A stretch of DNA of 64,000 bases from Jiella pacifica (GCF_010500815.1 NZ_JAAAMG010000002.1:135730-199729); one strand, 5' to 3'; counted from the stretch's first letter, positions 17,054 through 25,805 are shown. Notes: generated from the sequence alone by a model not told the origin. A program made the numbers and translations.

Positions 17054-17644
17054 TCAGACGCCGGCCAGCCGTTCAAGCTTGGCCGTCACGGTCTTGGGAT
17101 CCTCGCCATAGGCGATGGTGCCGGCGAGCCGGCCGTCCCCGTCGATCAGGAATGTCGTCGCCGTGTGGTCCATCAGGTAGTCCTCGCCCTCGCCCGACTT
17201 GCGATAGAACGCGCCCCAGCCCTTCGCCGTCTCGGCGATCTCGGACTGATCGCCGGTGAGAGCGACGATCTGCGGCGACACCGCCTCGACGTATTCCTTC
17301 AGGATCCCGGGTGTGTCCCGGGCGGGATCGACGGTCACGAAGACGATCCTGAAATCGCCGCCCTCCTTCTCGATCTCCTGTTGATGCGAGGCGAGCTCGT
17401 AGAGCGTGGTCGGGCAGACGTCGGGGCAATGCGTGTAGCCGAAGAACAGGGCGTATGGCTCGCCCGAAAGTTCCGACGAAGCGAAGGGCTTGCCGTTCTG
17501 GTCGACGAGGGTGAAGGGCGTCCCGTACGGAGCGTCGGCAGCCCCGCCCTGCTGCGAAATCTGCAGATAGGTGAAGATCAGGGCGCCCGCCACCAGCGCC
17601 ACCACGGCCCACAGGCCCGCCTGGATGATCGTGCCAGTCTTCAT
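17054..17644 (-). CDS. SCO1/SenC/PrrC-family copper chaperone
   Basis: A 196-residue membrane-anchored thioredoxin-fold protein. One N-terminal helix (about residues 8-26) anchors a periplasmic domain. The copper-binding motif CPDVC is at residues 73-77 and the third ligand is His160 in LMDHTATT. SCO proteins deliver copper to the CuA site of cytochrome c oxidase. The ATG at 17644 was chosen because it places the membrane helix directly at the N-terminus. A 49-residue membrane protein is encoded 79 bp upstream. Confidence 0.95.
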   Translation of the reverse strand: MKTGTIIQAGLWAVVALVAGALIFTYLQISQQGGAADAPYGTPFTLVDQNGKPFASSELSGEPYALFFGYTHCPDVCPTTLYELASHQQEIEKEGGDFRIVFVTVDPARDTPGILKEYVEAVSPQIVALTGDQSEIAETAKGWGAFYRKSGEGEDYLMDHTATTFLIDGDGRLAGTIAYGEDPKTVTAKLERLAGV

Positions 17645-17723
17645 CGTCACCACTCCGCATATCGTTCGCAAGATCTGGCCGCCGCGGCCTCTTGCGGGAC
17701 GTCGACGCCATCGGGCGGCATCA

Positions 17724-17873
17724 TCAAAAGCAGCTCGCCCACGCGTCCGCCGCCAGCCTTACGAAAAGTGCCTCGCCCTGATCAAGCCACAGCGTGAAGC
17801 CGAGGACCGCCAGCGCAAGCAGCGCGGCGACGCCGGAAGCGGCCATCCGGCGTGAAGAGGCAGGCTTGGTCAT
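17724..17873 (-). CDS. Small single-helix membrane protein, 49 residues
   Basis: A short gene directly upstream of and co-directional with the SCO gene. The product begins MTKPASSRRM and has one hydrophobic helix at about residues 11-29 (AASGVAALLALAVLGFTLW). A short C-terminal segment ends in ASCF, with a single cysteine. A GGGGG stretch precedes the ATG. I do not recognise the family. Its position suggests a small partner in cytochrome oxidase copper handling, which is inference only. Confidence 0.6.
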   Translation of the reverse strand: MTKPASSRRMAASGVAALLALAVLGFTLWLDQGEALFVRLAADAWASCF

Positions 17874-18068
17874 AACTGCCCCCGAGCCGGCTTCGATGGC
17901 GACATCTTGACGAAAATTCCCTTAAAATCCCGCGCTGGGCATAAGCGATGCGTTAACGGCGCCGGCAATTTTCGCCTCCCCTGCAACCTGACGGGCCTGT
18001 CTCCGGCCACGGTGGCAGCGTAGTCGGAACAAGACTTCACGTCATCGTTTGAGCCGGACAACAGCCCG

Positions 18069-19259
18069 ATGTCGCCCCTGCGCGAAAACCGCATCGATCT
18101 CGTTCGCGGCATTTCGCTGCTGCTGATCTTCGTCGACCATGCCAGCGTCTCCTTCTCCGAAATGCTGCAGCAAAGCCGCGGTTTTTCCGACGCGGCCGAG
18201 CTCTTCGTGATGATGGCCGGGATGTCGGCGGTTCTCGCCTATCATCCCGCCGCCGGCCGCGCCGACTTCGCCACGGTCGCAGCCCGCACGCTGGCGCGAA
18301 GCTTCAAGCTCTACCGGGTCCATCTTACGCTGCTGCTGGCGCTGACGACAGCCGTTTTCCTCGTGCCGCTCCCCAACCACGAAACGCTCCTGTCGAACTG
18401 GTCGCTGCAGCCGTTGGCCGAGGATCCCGCGCGCTTTGCCATGGAGGCGCTGTTTCTGCGCTACCTGCCGGCGGAACTCGACATCCTGCCGCTTTACATC
18501 GTTCTCATCCCCACCGTGCCGCTCTGGTTCGCGCTGATCGGGCGATCGCCGCGCCTCGCCGTCGCCGCCTCGATCCTCCTGTGGCTCTCGGCGGGGCTCT
18601 TCCATGTCGGTCTGATCGATCTCTCCCAGCCGAAGGGCGTCTGGTATTTCAACCCGTTCTCCTGGCAGATCGTCTTTCTGATCGGCATTCTCGCCGGCCT
18701 TAGGGTCCGGCAGGGCTTGGTGGCGTTTCCCTACAGGCGATGGCTGTTCCTTGCCGCCCTCGCCTTCTGCGTGGGCGCCGTCCCGGCCAATCTCCTCGCC
18801 CATTTCGGCGGCTATGCCACCGACGGGCCGTTACGCTTTCTCGTCTCGAAGACGAGCGAGGGCCCCTTGCGGCTGATCAACGCGCTTGCCATCGTCTACG
18901 TCGTCTTCAACCTCGAGGTCCTGAGGCGGACCAGCCCCACCGGCTGGCTGCGGCCGATCTTTGCAGCCGGCCGAAACAGTCTGCCGGTCTTCGTCACCGG
19001 CACCATCCTGTCCGACATCGTCACGGCGTTCGTCATCGGCTCGAACGGCCTCCCTCTACCGCTGGAAGTCGGGCTCGTCGTCCTCGGCGTCGCCATCCAG
19101 CTGTTGCTGGCGGTTCACCTCGACCGCCGCAAGCGCAGGCCGTCGGCATCCCCGAAGCGCTCGATGCTGGTGGCATCCACCGACGATCGGGACTACGGTT
19201 GGCAGCCGCCGAAAGTTCTACCCCCGATGAGCAATGCCGCAAGAGATCCCGCGACCTGA
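18069..19259 (+). CDS. OpgC-domain acyltransferase-like membrane protein
   Basis: A 396-residue protein with about 10 membrane helices. It opens with NRIDLVRGISLLLIFVDH, which contains the Arg and His typical of the OpgC/acyltransferase-3 group. OpgC proteins add succinyl groups to periplasmic or cyclic glucans. Related proteins modify other polysaccharides, so the exact substrate is open. The last 26 bp overlap the next gene, indicating translational coupling with the hexapeptide acyltransferase. Confidence 0.88.
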   Translation: MSPLRENRIDLVRGISLLLIFVDHASVSFSEMLQQSRGFSDAAELFVMMAGMSAVLAYHPAAGRADFATVAARTLARSFKLYRVHLTLLLALTTAVFLVPLPNHETLLSNWSLQPLAEDPARFAMEALFLRYLPAELDILPLYIVLIPTVPLWFALIGRSPRLAVAASILLWLSAGLFHVGLIDLSQPKGVWYFNPFSWQIVFLIGILAGLRVRQGLVAFPYRRWLFLAALAFCVGAVPANLLAHFGGYATDGPLRFLVSKTSEGPLRLINALAIVYVVFNLEVLRRTSPTGWLRPIFAAGRNSLPVFVTGTILSDIVTAFVIGSNGLPLPLEVGLVVLGVAIQLLLAVHLDRRKRRPSASPKRSMLVASTDDRDYGWQPPKVLPPMSNAARDPAT

Positions 19260-19917
19260 GAATTTCGAAGAGCTGCGCTTTCGGCCGTCCGAACCGAGGA
19301 TCGCGACGACGGCGGAGCTGAAGAAGACCAGGCTCGGGCGCTATGCCGAGATCGGGCCCCGCGTCGTTCTGCGCGAGGTGGAGGTCGGCGACTTTTCCTA
19401 TTTCGAGCGCGGCGGCGAAGCGGTCTACACCCGGATCGGCAAGTTCTGCTCGATCGCGGCGAATGTCCGGATCAACGCCCTCGCCCATCCGCTGGAGCGG
19501 CTGACCACCCACAAGATCAGCTACCGGCCGAACGAATATTTCCGCTGGCTTGCCGTCGACCAGAGCGTCGTGGAAACCCGCAAGGCACATGCCGTGACGA
19601 TCGGCAACGACGTCTGGATCGGCCACGGAGCGATCGTCATGCCGGGCGTTTCGGTCGGCGACGGGGCGGTGATCGGCGGCGGTTCCGTCGTCACCCGGGA
19701 CGTCGCGCCCTACATGATCGTCGCCGGCGTTCCGGCCGGGCCGATTCGCGACCGGTTTCCCGCCCCGATCGCCGCGCGTATCGCGGCCCTCTCGTGGTGG
19801 GACTGGCCGCTGGAGACGCTGTTCGACGCCGTTCCGGACATGCAGACGCTGGCGATCGAGGCCTTTCTCGACAAATGGGAGAATCAGTCTCCCGTGCCTT
19901 CCGCCAGCGCGAAATAG
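19234..19917 (+). CDS. Hexapeptide-repeat (left-handed beta-helix) acetyltransferase
   Basis: A 227-residue LbetaH-fold transferase with repeats such as IGPRVVLREVEVGDFSYF and TIGNDVWIGHGAIVMPGVSV, ending in the DVAPYMIVAGVPAGPIRDRF segment. It closely follows the pattern of the xenobiotic/CAT-like transferases (DapH/GlmU-related) often annotated with phosphonate loci. No phosphonate genes are present here. It overlaps opgC by 26 bp and, tail to tail, overlaps the MFS gene by 34 bp. The acceptor may be a glycan, given its partner. Confidence 0.85.
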   Translation: MPQEIPRPENFEELRFRPSEPRIATTAELKKTRLGRYAEIGPRVVLREVEVGDFSYFERGGEAVYTRIGKFCSIAANVRINALAHPLERLTTHKISYRPNEYFRWLAVDQSVVETRKAHAVTIGNDVWIGHGAIVMPGVSVGDGAVIGGGSVVTRDVAPYMIVAGVPAGPIRDRFPAPIAARIAALSWWDWPLETLFDAVPDMQTLAIEAFLDKWENQSPVPSASAK

Positions 19918-21083
19918 ACCAGCGCCGCGCCCGGCATCGCCATGCCGATCACGCAGACGCCGAGCCAGCCGAAGTGTTGAAGGACCGGGCTCGCCATCGC
20001 CGAGCCGGCCGCCCCGCCGAGAAAGAACGTCGTCATGTAGACGGCGTTGAGGCGGTTGCGGATGTTCGGCGCCAGGCGGTAGATCTCGCGCTGGCCGAAG
20101 ACCAGATTGGCCTGAACGCCGAGATCGACGGCGACGGCGGCAATGACCAGGGCGGCGAGCGACGAGCCGTAGGTCGCGACGAGAAAGGCGGCGATCACCA
20201 TCGACAGCGCCGCGACCGTGCCGATGCGCGAATGGCCGCGATCGGCGAGCCGCCCCGAGACGGGCGCGGCGAAGACGCCGAGGACGCCCGCCAGCGCGAA
20301 CAGGGCGACGCCGCTCGGCGTGAAGTCGAACGGATCCTGCAGGAGAACGATCGGCGCCGCCGTCCAGAACAGCGAGAAGGCGGCGAACATCGCGGCGTGA
20401 TAGAGCCCGCGCCGGCGCAGCACCGGCTCTTCGACGAACAGCTTGCCGAGGGAGCGGATCAGGCTCCAGTAGCCGCGCTCGCCGCCGGGAACACGCCGCG
20501 GCAGCAATGCGAGCGAGACGAGCGCCAGGATGGCGATCAATCCGGCGGACAGCCCGAAGACGCCCCGCCAGCCGACGTAGTCGGCGAGAAAACTCGAGAT
20601 CGGGCGGGCCAGGAGAATGCCGCCGAGAAGGCCGCTCATGACGTTGCCGACGACCGCGCCGCGCTGTTCCTCCGGCGCCAGGTTGGCGGCGAGCGGAACC
20701 AGCATCTGGGCCGCGCAGGAGGTCGCGCCGACGACCAGCATCCCGGCGAACAGCGCGGCAAGCCCCGGCGCGAAGGCAAGACCGGCCAGGCTGACGACGT
20801 TTGCCGCCATAGTCGCGAGGATGAGCGTCCGATTTTCCAGAAGATCGCCGAGGGGGACGAGGAAGACCAGGCCGATGGCGTAGCCGATCTGGGCGAGCGT
20901 GACGATCGAACTCTCCGCCGCCACCGGCAGGCCGATGTCCGATCCCATCAGCGAGACCAGCGGCTGGGCGTAATAGAGGTTCGCCGCCAGCGCCCCGCAG
21001 GACAGGGCGAAGAGAAACGTCAGCGTCGGCCCAAGGCCGGCATTGTCGCGTCCCGACGCAGCTTTGGTCGCGGGTTGGCTCAT
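19884..21083 (-). CDS. MFS transporter (drug/metabolite exporter type)
   Basis: A 399-residue protein with 12 predicted membrane helices and the MFS cytoplasmic loop motif GDLLENR between helices 2 and 3. The pattern resembles the YnfM/arabinose-efflux-like branch. The substrate cannot be predicted. Its 3' end overlaps the convergent acetyltransferase gene by 34 bp. Confidence 0.88.
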   Translation of the reverse strand: MSQPATKAASGRDNAGLGPTLTFLFALSCGALAANLYYAQPLVSLMGSDIGLPVAAESSIVTLAQIGYAIGLVFLVPLGDLLENRTLILATMAANVVSLAGLAFAPGLAALFAGMLVVGATSCAAQMLVPLAANLAPEEQRGAVVGNVMSGLLGGILLARPISSFLADYVGWRGVFGLSAGLIAILALVSLALLPRRVPGGERGYWSLIRSLGKLFVEEPVLRRRGLYHAAMFAAFSLFWTAAPIVLLQDPFDFTPSGVALFALAGVLGVFAAPVSGRLADRGHSRIGTVAALSMVIAAFLVATYGSSLAALVIAAVAVDLGVQANLVFGQREIYRLAPNIRNRLNAVYMTTFFLGGAAGSAMASPVLQHFGWLGVCVIGMAMPGAALVYFALAEGTGD

Positions 21084-21417
21084 CGATGCTCGTTTCCGTC
21101 TGAGGAGCGGCCGTTCGAAGCAACGGGCCGCAAGAGCCTGCCTGTCGCATTCCGATGAACCGTCGAGGATAACCGTTTGGAACCGCGCGCCGAGCGGGGC
21201 GAACCCGCTGGCGGCACCAGCGCCTACCTATTCGCAACTACGAAAGAATCCAGGGACCGAAAGCCGCGAAAGCGGCGACGCACAGTCAAATGCCCCCGCC
21301 CTTCGGGCTTGCAAGCCCGCCGCCGAAGCCTATCGTTGGCGGCCGACGACGGGCGCCGTGCCGCCGGAACAGGCTGACGCGATTTCCCCGTCGAGACACC
21401 GATCTTCAGGATACCCG
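21084..21417. promoter_or_regulatory. Divergent intergenic region with a 16-bp palindrome
   Basis: A 334-bp region between the divergent MFS and MoxR genes with no convincing small gene. A perfect palindrome CGGGCTTGCAAGCCCG lies at 21304-21319, about 100 bp before the moxR start. It could be an operator or a hairpin in the moxR leader. Confidence 0.4.
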
Positions 21418-22254
21418 ATGCGCTTCACCGGAACCAAGTCTTATGTCGCCGGCAAGGACCTGATGGTCGCCGTTAATGCCGCGATCACGCTTCAAAGGCC
21501 CCTGCTGGTCAAGGGCGAGCCCGGCACCGGCAAGACCGAACTCGCCTTTCAGATCGCCGAGGCGCTCGGCCTGCGGCTCCTGCAATGGACGGTGAAGTCG
21601 ACCACCCGGGCGGCACAGGGCCTCTACGAATACGACGCCGTCTCGCGGCTGCGCGACAGCCAGCTCGGCGACGAGCGGGTGCATGACATCCGCAACTACA
21701 TCAGGCCCGGCAAGCTGTGGGATGCCTTCGCCTCGGAGGAACGGGTCGTTCTCCTGATCGACGAGATTGACAAAGCCGACATCGAGTTTCCGAACGATCT
21801 TCTCCAGGAGCTCGACAAGATGAGCTTCGACGTGGTTGAGACCGGGGAGACGATTGCGGCGCGGCACCGGCCGATCGTCGTCATCACCTCCAACAACGAG
21901 AAGGAGCTGCCGGACGCGTTCCTGCGCCGCTGCTTCTTCCACTACATCCAGTTCCCCGATTCCGAGACGCTGCAAAGGATCGTCGACGTCCACTATCCCG
22001 GCATCAAGCAGGATCTGGTTCGCGCCGCCCTCACCCAGTTCTACGAGATCCGCGAGCAGCCCGGCCTGAAGAAGAAGCCGTCGACCTCGGAGGCGCTCGA
22101 CTGGATCCGGCTTCTCGTCGCCGAGGACGTCGAGGCCAAGGACTTGCGCGAAAGTGCGACCAGCGTCCTGCCGAAGCTGCACGGCGCGCTCCTGAAGAAC
22201 GAACAGGACGTGCATCTGTTCGAGCGGCTGGCGTTTCTGGCACGGCGGGGCTGA
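21418..22254 (+). CDS. MoxR-family AAA+ ATPase
   Basis: A 278-residue ATPase with Walker A GEPGTGKT (residues 33-40), Walker B VLLIDEID (111-118) and sensor 1 VITSNNEKELPDAF. MoxR ATPases act as chaperones that mature metalloenzymes or complexes, usually with a VWA-domain partner. The ATG at 21418 gives the normal N-terminus; a longer upstream frame is spurious. Nudix and GNAT genes follow at 5 bp and with a 4-bp overlap, so the three form an operon. No VWA gene is present. Confidence 0.9.
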   Translation: MRFTGTKSYVAGKDLMVAVNAAITLQRPLLVKGEPGTGKTELAFQIAEALGLRLLQWTVKSTTRAAQGLYEYDAVSRLRDSQLGDERVHDIRNYIRPGKLWDAFASEERVVLLIDEIDKADIEFPNDLLQELDKMSFDVVETGETIAARHRPIVVITSNNEKELPDAFLRRCFFHYIQFPDSETLQRIVDVHYPGIKQDLVRAALTQFYEIREQPGLKKKPSTSEALDWIRLLVAEDVEAKDLRESATSVLPKLHGALLKNEQDVHLFERLAFLARRG

Positions 22255-22259
22255 AGACG

Positions 22260-22724
22260 ATGATGCACCTGCATTTCGACGAGACGAAAGTCCTCGTCTA
22301 TGCCCGTCGCGGCGGGACGCTTCTCGTCTTCGAGGAGCCGGATTGCCCCGAAGTGCTGACCCAGGTTCCGGGCGGGACGGTCGAGCCGGGCGAGAGCCCG
22401 CGCGAGGCGGCGTTTCGCGAGTTTGCCGAGGAGACGGGCTTCGAGATCACGGCACCGCTCGAAGAACTCGGCATCCAGGAGCACCGCTACCAGCCACACG
22501 ATCGCCCCGTCCGCCACGAGCGCCACTGCTTCGCCTTCGAGGCGCCGGCCGATCTGCCGGGCGAATGGACCCATGTGGAAGGCCAGCCGAGCCAGGGCGA
22601 TCCCGTCCTCTTCCGGCTGTTCTGGATTCCGATCGAAGAGGCCAGGACGCGCCTCGGCTACGGCATGGCCGAGATGCTCTCGGCTCCATTCTTTTCGCCG
22701 CGACCGTCGCGGCAGCAACCATGA
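22260..22724 (+). CDS. Nudix hydrolase
   Basis: A 154-residue Nudix-fold hydrolase. The full Nudix box runs from Gly39 through Phe61: G-x5-E-x7-REFAEETGF. Enzymes of this type cleave nucleoside diphosphates linked to another group; the substrate is unknown. The gene starts 5 bp after moxR and its stop overlaps the GNAT start (ATGA). Confidence 0.9.
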   Translation: MMHLHFDETKVLVYARRGGTLLVFEEPDCPEVLTQVPGGTVEPGESPREAAFREFAEETGFEITAPLEELGIQEHRYQPHDRPVRHERHCFAFEAPADLPGEWTHVEGQPSQGDPVLFRLFWIPIEEARTRLGYGMAEMLSAPFFSPRPSRQQP

Positions 22725-23191
22725 AGGCTCCCATGTCCCGGACCGACCTGCTCATCCGCCCGATCGCCCCCGAAGACGAGCCGGAATGGCGCCGGCTGTG
22801 GACCGGCTACTTGGAGTTCTACGGAACGCAGGTGCCGGAGCCCGTCTACGCCTCGACCTTCGCGCGGCTGATGGGGAACGAGCCCTATGATCCGATCGGC
22901 CTCTTCGCAGTCCACGACGGCCGGCCCGTCGGCCTGGTGCATTATCTCTTCCACCGCCACTGCTGGCGCATCGAGAACGTCTGCTACCTGCAGGATCTGT
23001 TCGCCGATCCCGCCGTGCGCGGCCAAGGCGTCGGCCGCGCCCTGATCGAGGCGGTCTATGAGGCCGCGGAGGAAGCGGGCTGCCCGACGGTCTACTGGAT
23101 GACCCAGGAATTCAACTATGCCGGCCGCATGCTCTACGACCGCATCGGCGAAAAGACGCCCTTCATCAAGTACCAGCGGCCGGCCGGATGA
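22721..23191 (+). CDS. GNAT-family N-acetyltransferase
   Basis: A 156-residue GNAT protein with the acetyl-CoA-binding motif VRGQGVGRALIEAV. The C-terminal part ends in YAGRMLYDRIGEKTPFIKYQR, a pattern found in L-amino-acid or small-molecule acetyltransferases. The 4-bp ATGA overlap with the Nudix gene supports the start at 22721; an ATG 12 bp downstream is an alternative. It is the last gene of the moxR operon. Confidence 0.9.
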   Translation: MKAPMSRTDLLIRPIAPEDEPEWRRLWTGYLEFYGTQVPEPVYASTFARLMGNEPYDPIGLFAVHDGRPVGLVHYLFHRHCWRIENVCYLQDLFADPAVRGQGVGRALIEAVYEAAEEAGCPTVYWMTQEFNYAGRMLYDRIGEKTPFIKYQRPAG

Positions 23192-23380
23192 AAGCCGTCC
23201 TATTCGGCAGGGCGTCCATCGAGAAGCGCGGACGCGGTAGAGCGAAAGCGCCCCTCCACCGCTCCGTGGACATCGCGCTCGCCCGAGCCTGTGTCCGTGC
23301 AGCGGCGAGAAGCGCACCGGCGGCAAGAATGCGGCGGATCACGTGGCGAACTCCATTTGCTACGGGGGTGGATAAGGAGC

Positions 23381-23412
23381 GGCACGGCGCCTGAGGGCGG
23401 CCGTGCCGGCTT
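23381..23412 (+). terminator. Possible terminator downstream of the moxR operon
   Basis: GGCACGG (23381-23387) and CCGTGCC (23401-23407) form a 7-bp stem followed by GGCTTT. The hairpin is 190 bp beyond the last plus-strand stop and just before the end of the convergent secreted-protein gene. The T-run is weak. Confidence 0.35.
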
Positions 23413-23459
23413 TCGTCACTTGCGTCGCCGCTTCTTCCCGACGGGGTTGATGCGGCGCA

Positions 23460-24440
23460 TCAAGGGCAGCGGATCCCCCCGAGTCGTGAGCCGCTGTCCG
23501 GGCCCTCGATGTCGGAGACCTGCCAGTAGCCGGACGAGCCGACGAGGGTCCAGACGATCGACTTCCTCTCGCCGAAATTGCGGAAATCAGCCTCGACCAG
23601 CATCTGACCGTTGGCGGCCCGCGAGGCGTTCAGCCTGAGCGTCCGCTTGATCTCGGCGATGTCGAAATCCTGCGCGTCGACGAACGGATTGACGTCGATG
23701 CAGGAGCCCCCCGGTCCGTTGTTCGCATGGATCACGTCGACGGCGGGATTGGTGAAGAAGCCCTCGTTGTCGGGGCTCAATCCCTCCATCAGCATCTCCT
23801 CGGTGTAGAACGTCGTCCGCACGTATTCCGCGGCGTCGGTGGCCTCGTCGGGCTCCGCGGTCGGGGCGGGCTGCGGGCCGCCTCCGCTGATGTCCTGCGC
23901 GCAGCTCGACAAGACGCCTTCGGGGGCCCTGCCCTCGGTGCAAAAGATGCCGCCCCAGTGGTAGCCGACGCCGATCGGCGAATCGACCTTGAACCACTTG
24001 TAATCGTTGAACCAGACGCCGGTGTCTTCGAGGATGTTGATGTCGTCGTCCGGCTGCAGGCTGCCAAGCTTGGCATAGTCCATCCCGGGGCCGGCGCGAA
24101 GGATGCCGCCGTAGGAAAGGCCCCGCTGAATTTCACGGCTTTGGCCGGCCGTCTGGCGATGCGCCGGGTTCTCGTTTCCCCGCGGTCGGGTGTTGCGGTC
24201 TTCGGCCTGCTGCTCCAGCGCCTCGCGCTCCATCTCGATCATCGTCTGGATGTCGCCGCTGCATTGTGAGCTGACCGACGCCCATAGGCTCTCGTCCTGA
24301 AAACAGCGCCCGACCGAAACCCGCCCGCACAGTTTCTCCACCAGATCCTGGCAAGCCGGGGGGAACCCCTGGGCCGCAGCCGGCCCCACCGAGCCGGCGG
24401 CGATCGCCAAGCCCGCCGCAAGAATTCGCCATGTCGGCAT
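23460..24440 (-). CDS. Secreted SH3-like-domain protein of unknown function
   Basis: A 326-residue exported protein with a signal peptide (MPTWRILAAGLAIAAGSVGPAAA, cut near residue 23). A Cys-containing, Gln/Arg-rich segment follows, then a bacterial SH3-like region (about residues 105-170: YGGILRAGPGMDYAKLGSL onward). The C-terminal beta-rich domain (about 205-326) has conserved-looking cysteines. I do not recognise the second domain. A periplasmic or cell-envelope role is likely. Confidence 0.7.
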   Translation of the reverse strand: MPTWRILAAGLAIAAGSVGPAAAQGFPPACQDLVEKLCGRVSVGRCFQDESLWASVSSQCSGDIQTMIEMEREALEQQAEDRNTRPRGNENPAHRQTAGQSREIQRGLSYGGILRAGPGMDYAKLGSLQPDDDINILEDTGVWFNDYKWFKVDSPIGVGYHWGGIFCTEGRAPEGVLSSCAQDISGGGPQPAPTAEPDEATDAAEYVRTTFYTEEMLMEGLSPDNEGFFTNPAVDVIHANNGPGGSCIDVNPFVDAQDFDIAEIKRTLRLNASRAANGQMLVEADFRNFGERKSIVWTLVGSSGYWQVSDIEGPDSGSRLGGIRCP

Positions 24441-24527
24441 TTTGTCACTCCCTATCGAGGTTTCGGCGAGGATGGATCGCGCGGCCGGCTGTACTCGAAG
24501 CGGCCGAACGGGCGCTGTCGTCGGACG

Positions 24528-24556
24528 CGCGAGTCGAAGAAGACCTTCGACTCGCG
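24528..24556. repeat. 12-bp perfect inverted repeat between two secreted-protein genes
   Basis: CGCGAGTCGAAG (24528-24539) and CTTCGACTCGCG (24545-24556) pair around a 5-nt loop. It lies after the stop of the 115-residue gene and before the start of the SH3-like gene, both minus strand. No T-run follows, so it may be a weak terminator, an RNA-stabilising hairpin or a binding site. Confidence 0.5.
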
Positions 24557-24708
24557 ACCAGTCAGAATCTTGAGAAGAAAGGCGGCCGGCGAGGGATTTG
24601 CGCCGATGGCGAGGCCGAGACGCGCCCCTATCGTCCGGCGATCGGCATCAGCCCGGATCGAACCACTCGGCCGAGCCAGTGGAGAGGCCGAGCGCGATCC
24701 GGCTCGTG

Positions 24709-25056
24709 TCATTCGGTGGTCAATCTCTTGGACGTCACGCGAACGATCGCGATGCCGCAGTAGTTGATCTCCCGGTCGTAGAAGGAACCATCGGAAAACT
24801 TCACATAGGTGCGGACGTCGCAGCGCGTGTCACCCTTGTCCTTGAAGCTCAGCGTCAGGCCGGTGCCGCGGTCCATCGGCTCGCGCAGCCAGTTGCGGCT
24901 CCACTTTCCGTTCCGCTGGATCGTGCTGATCTGCGTTACGGTCTGGCGCGAATCGTTGAAGAAATTGAAGCTCCAGTCGTCCTGGTGAAGATCGTCGGCG
25001 TGCGCTGCCCCGCTCGTAAAAACCACCGCAAGCGCGACGAAGAAGAGACGGTACAT
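24709..25056 (-). CDS. Small secreted protein, 115 residues
   Basis: The product has a signal peptide (MYRLFFVALAVVFTSGAAHA) and a mature domain of about 95 residues beginning DDLHQDDWSFNFFNDS. Two cysteines (in TRCDVRT and NYCGIAI) could form a disulfide. The pattern resembles small beta-sandwich periplasmic proteins common in Rhizobiales that lack a known function. The ATG at 25056 is chosen because the signal peptide starts there. Confidence 0.7.
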   Translation of the reverse strand: MYRLFFVALAVVFTSGAAHADDLHQDDWSFNFFNDSRQTVTQISTIQRNGKWSRNWLREPMDRGTGLTLSFKDKGDTRCDVRTYVKFSDGSFYDREINYCGIAIVRVTSKRLTTE

Positions 25057-25358
25057 GGGTTCACGGGTCCATCGTTGAGGTCGATGTTCCGTAAGGCGAG
25101 GCGCGCCACGCATCAATGCGAGGCCACGGTGGACGGCGGGAAATGGACGCTGCGGAAACAGATCGGGACGCTCGGACGACGGGGCGAGCGTTCAGACGAT
25201 CGGTCGGGGCCGCGCCGCGTCTTCATGGGACGCGATTTCAGTCGCCTCGACGTTCGAGCGGGGACGGCAAGCAGCCGCCCAAATGCCTTGGCATGGTGCG
25301 GGCCTGCCGCGTCAGCCGGGGAAGCTGCGGCCTCCCCGGCATGCCGTGACGGGCGAAA
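25057..25358. other. 302-bp intergenic stretch with a possible terminator
   Basis: No gene is supported here. Near the right end, GCCGGGGA (25315-25322) and TCCCCGGC (25333-25340) form an 8-bp stem just beyond the stop of the host-attachment gene (minus strand). It has no clear T-run and may end that transcript. Confidence 0.4.
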
Positions 25359-25805
25359 TTACGCCGCCAAGACCTTCTCGATCTGGTCGACCGGGTGGTT
25401 GGTGAGATCCTTGGCCAGCTCGCCGACGATCTTCGACTGCACCTCCTTGTGGAGATGCTGGCGCATCTCGCCAAGGATCTTCGGCGGCGCAACGACGACG
25501 AGTTTCTCGAAGCGACCGCGATGCGCCATTTTATACAGCATCTCGGCAATCTCGGCGGCGAAGCGCTCCTTGCCGAGCTCGTGCCAGTCGGTGTCCTCGA
25601 CGGCCGAGCGATGCGCCGTGCCACCGTCGCTCATCCGGCCAGGCACGTTGGCGCCCTGCTCCCGGCTCGGCGGATTGTCCTGTTCTTCGATGCGGCGGAT
25701 CTCGAAGTTCGGCAGTTCGCCATCACCCATGTTTTCCAGAAACAGCGCCTTCTCCCCGTCGGCGACGAGGATCCAGGTCTTGTAGTCGATCGGCTTGTCC
25801 AACAT
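25359..25805 (-). CDS. Host-attachment-family protein (AtsE-like)
   Basis: A 148-residue protein of the 'required for attachment to host cells' family. It starts with a WILVADGEKALFLEN strand and ends with LVVVAPPKILGEMRQHLHKEV, the family hallmark, related to the eRF1 domain-2 fold. There is no signal peptide, so it is cytoplasmic. The name derives from Agrobacterium attachment screens; the biochemical role is unclear. It is monocistronic. Confidence 0.88.
   Translation of the reverse strand: MLDKPIDYKTWILVADGEKALFLENMGDGELPNFEIRRIEEQDNPPSREQGANVPGRMSDGGTAHRSAVEDTDWHELGKERFAAEIAEMLYKMAHRGRFEKLVVVAPPKILGEMRQHLHKEVQSKIVGELAKDLTNHPVDQIEKVLAA

Noticed and set aside
19234-19917. Possible phosphonate-utilisation locus, because the hexapeptide transferase resembles phn-associated acetyltransferases
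   Set aside because: No phn genes are nearby; the gene is coupled to an OpgC-like acyltransferase, so a glycan target is more plausible.
23166-23341. A 57-codon GTG-initiated minus-strand frame beginning VIRRILAAGALLAAA, resembling a signal peptide
   Set aside because: A GGAG lies eight bases upstream, but the frame runs antisense into the GNAT gene, the post-signal part is Arg-rich, and there is no terminator or homologue I can name.
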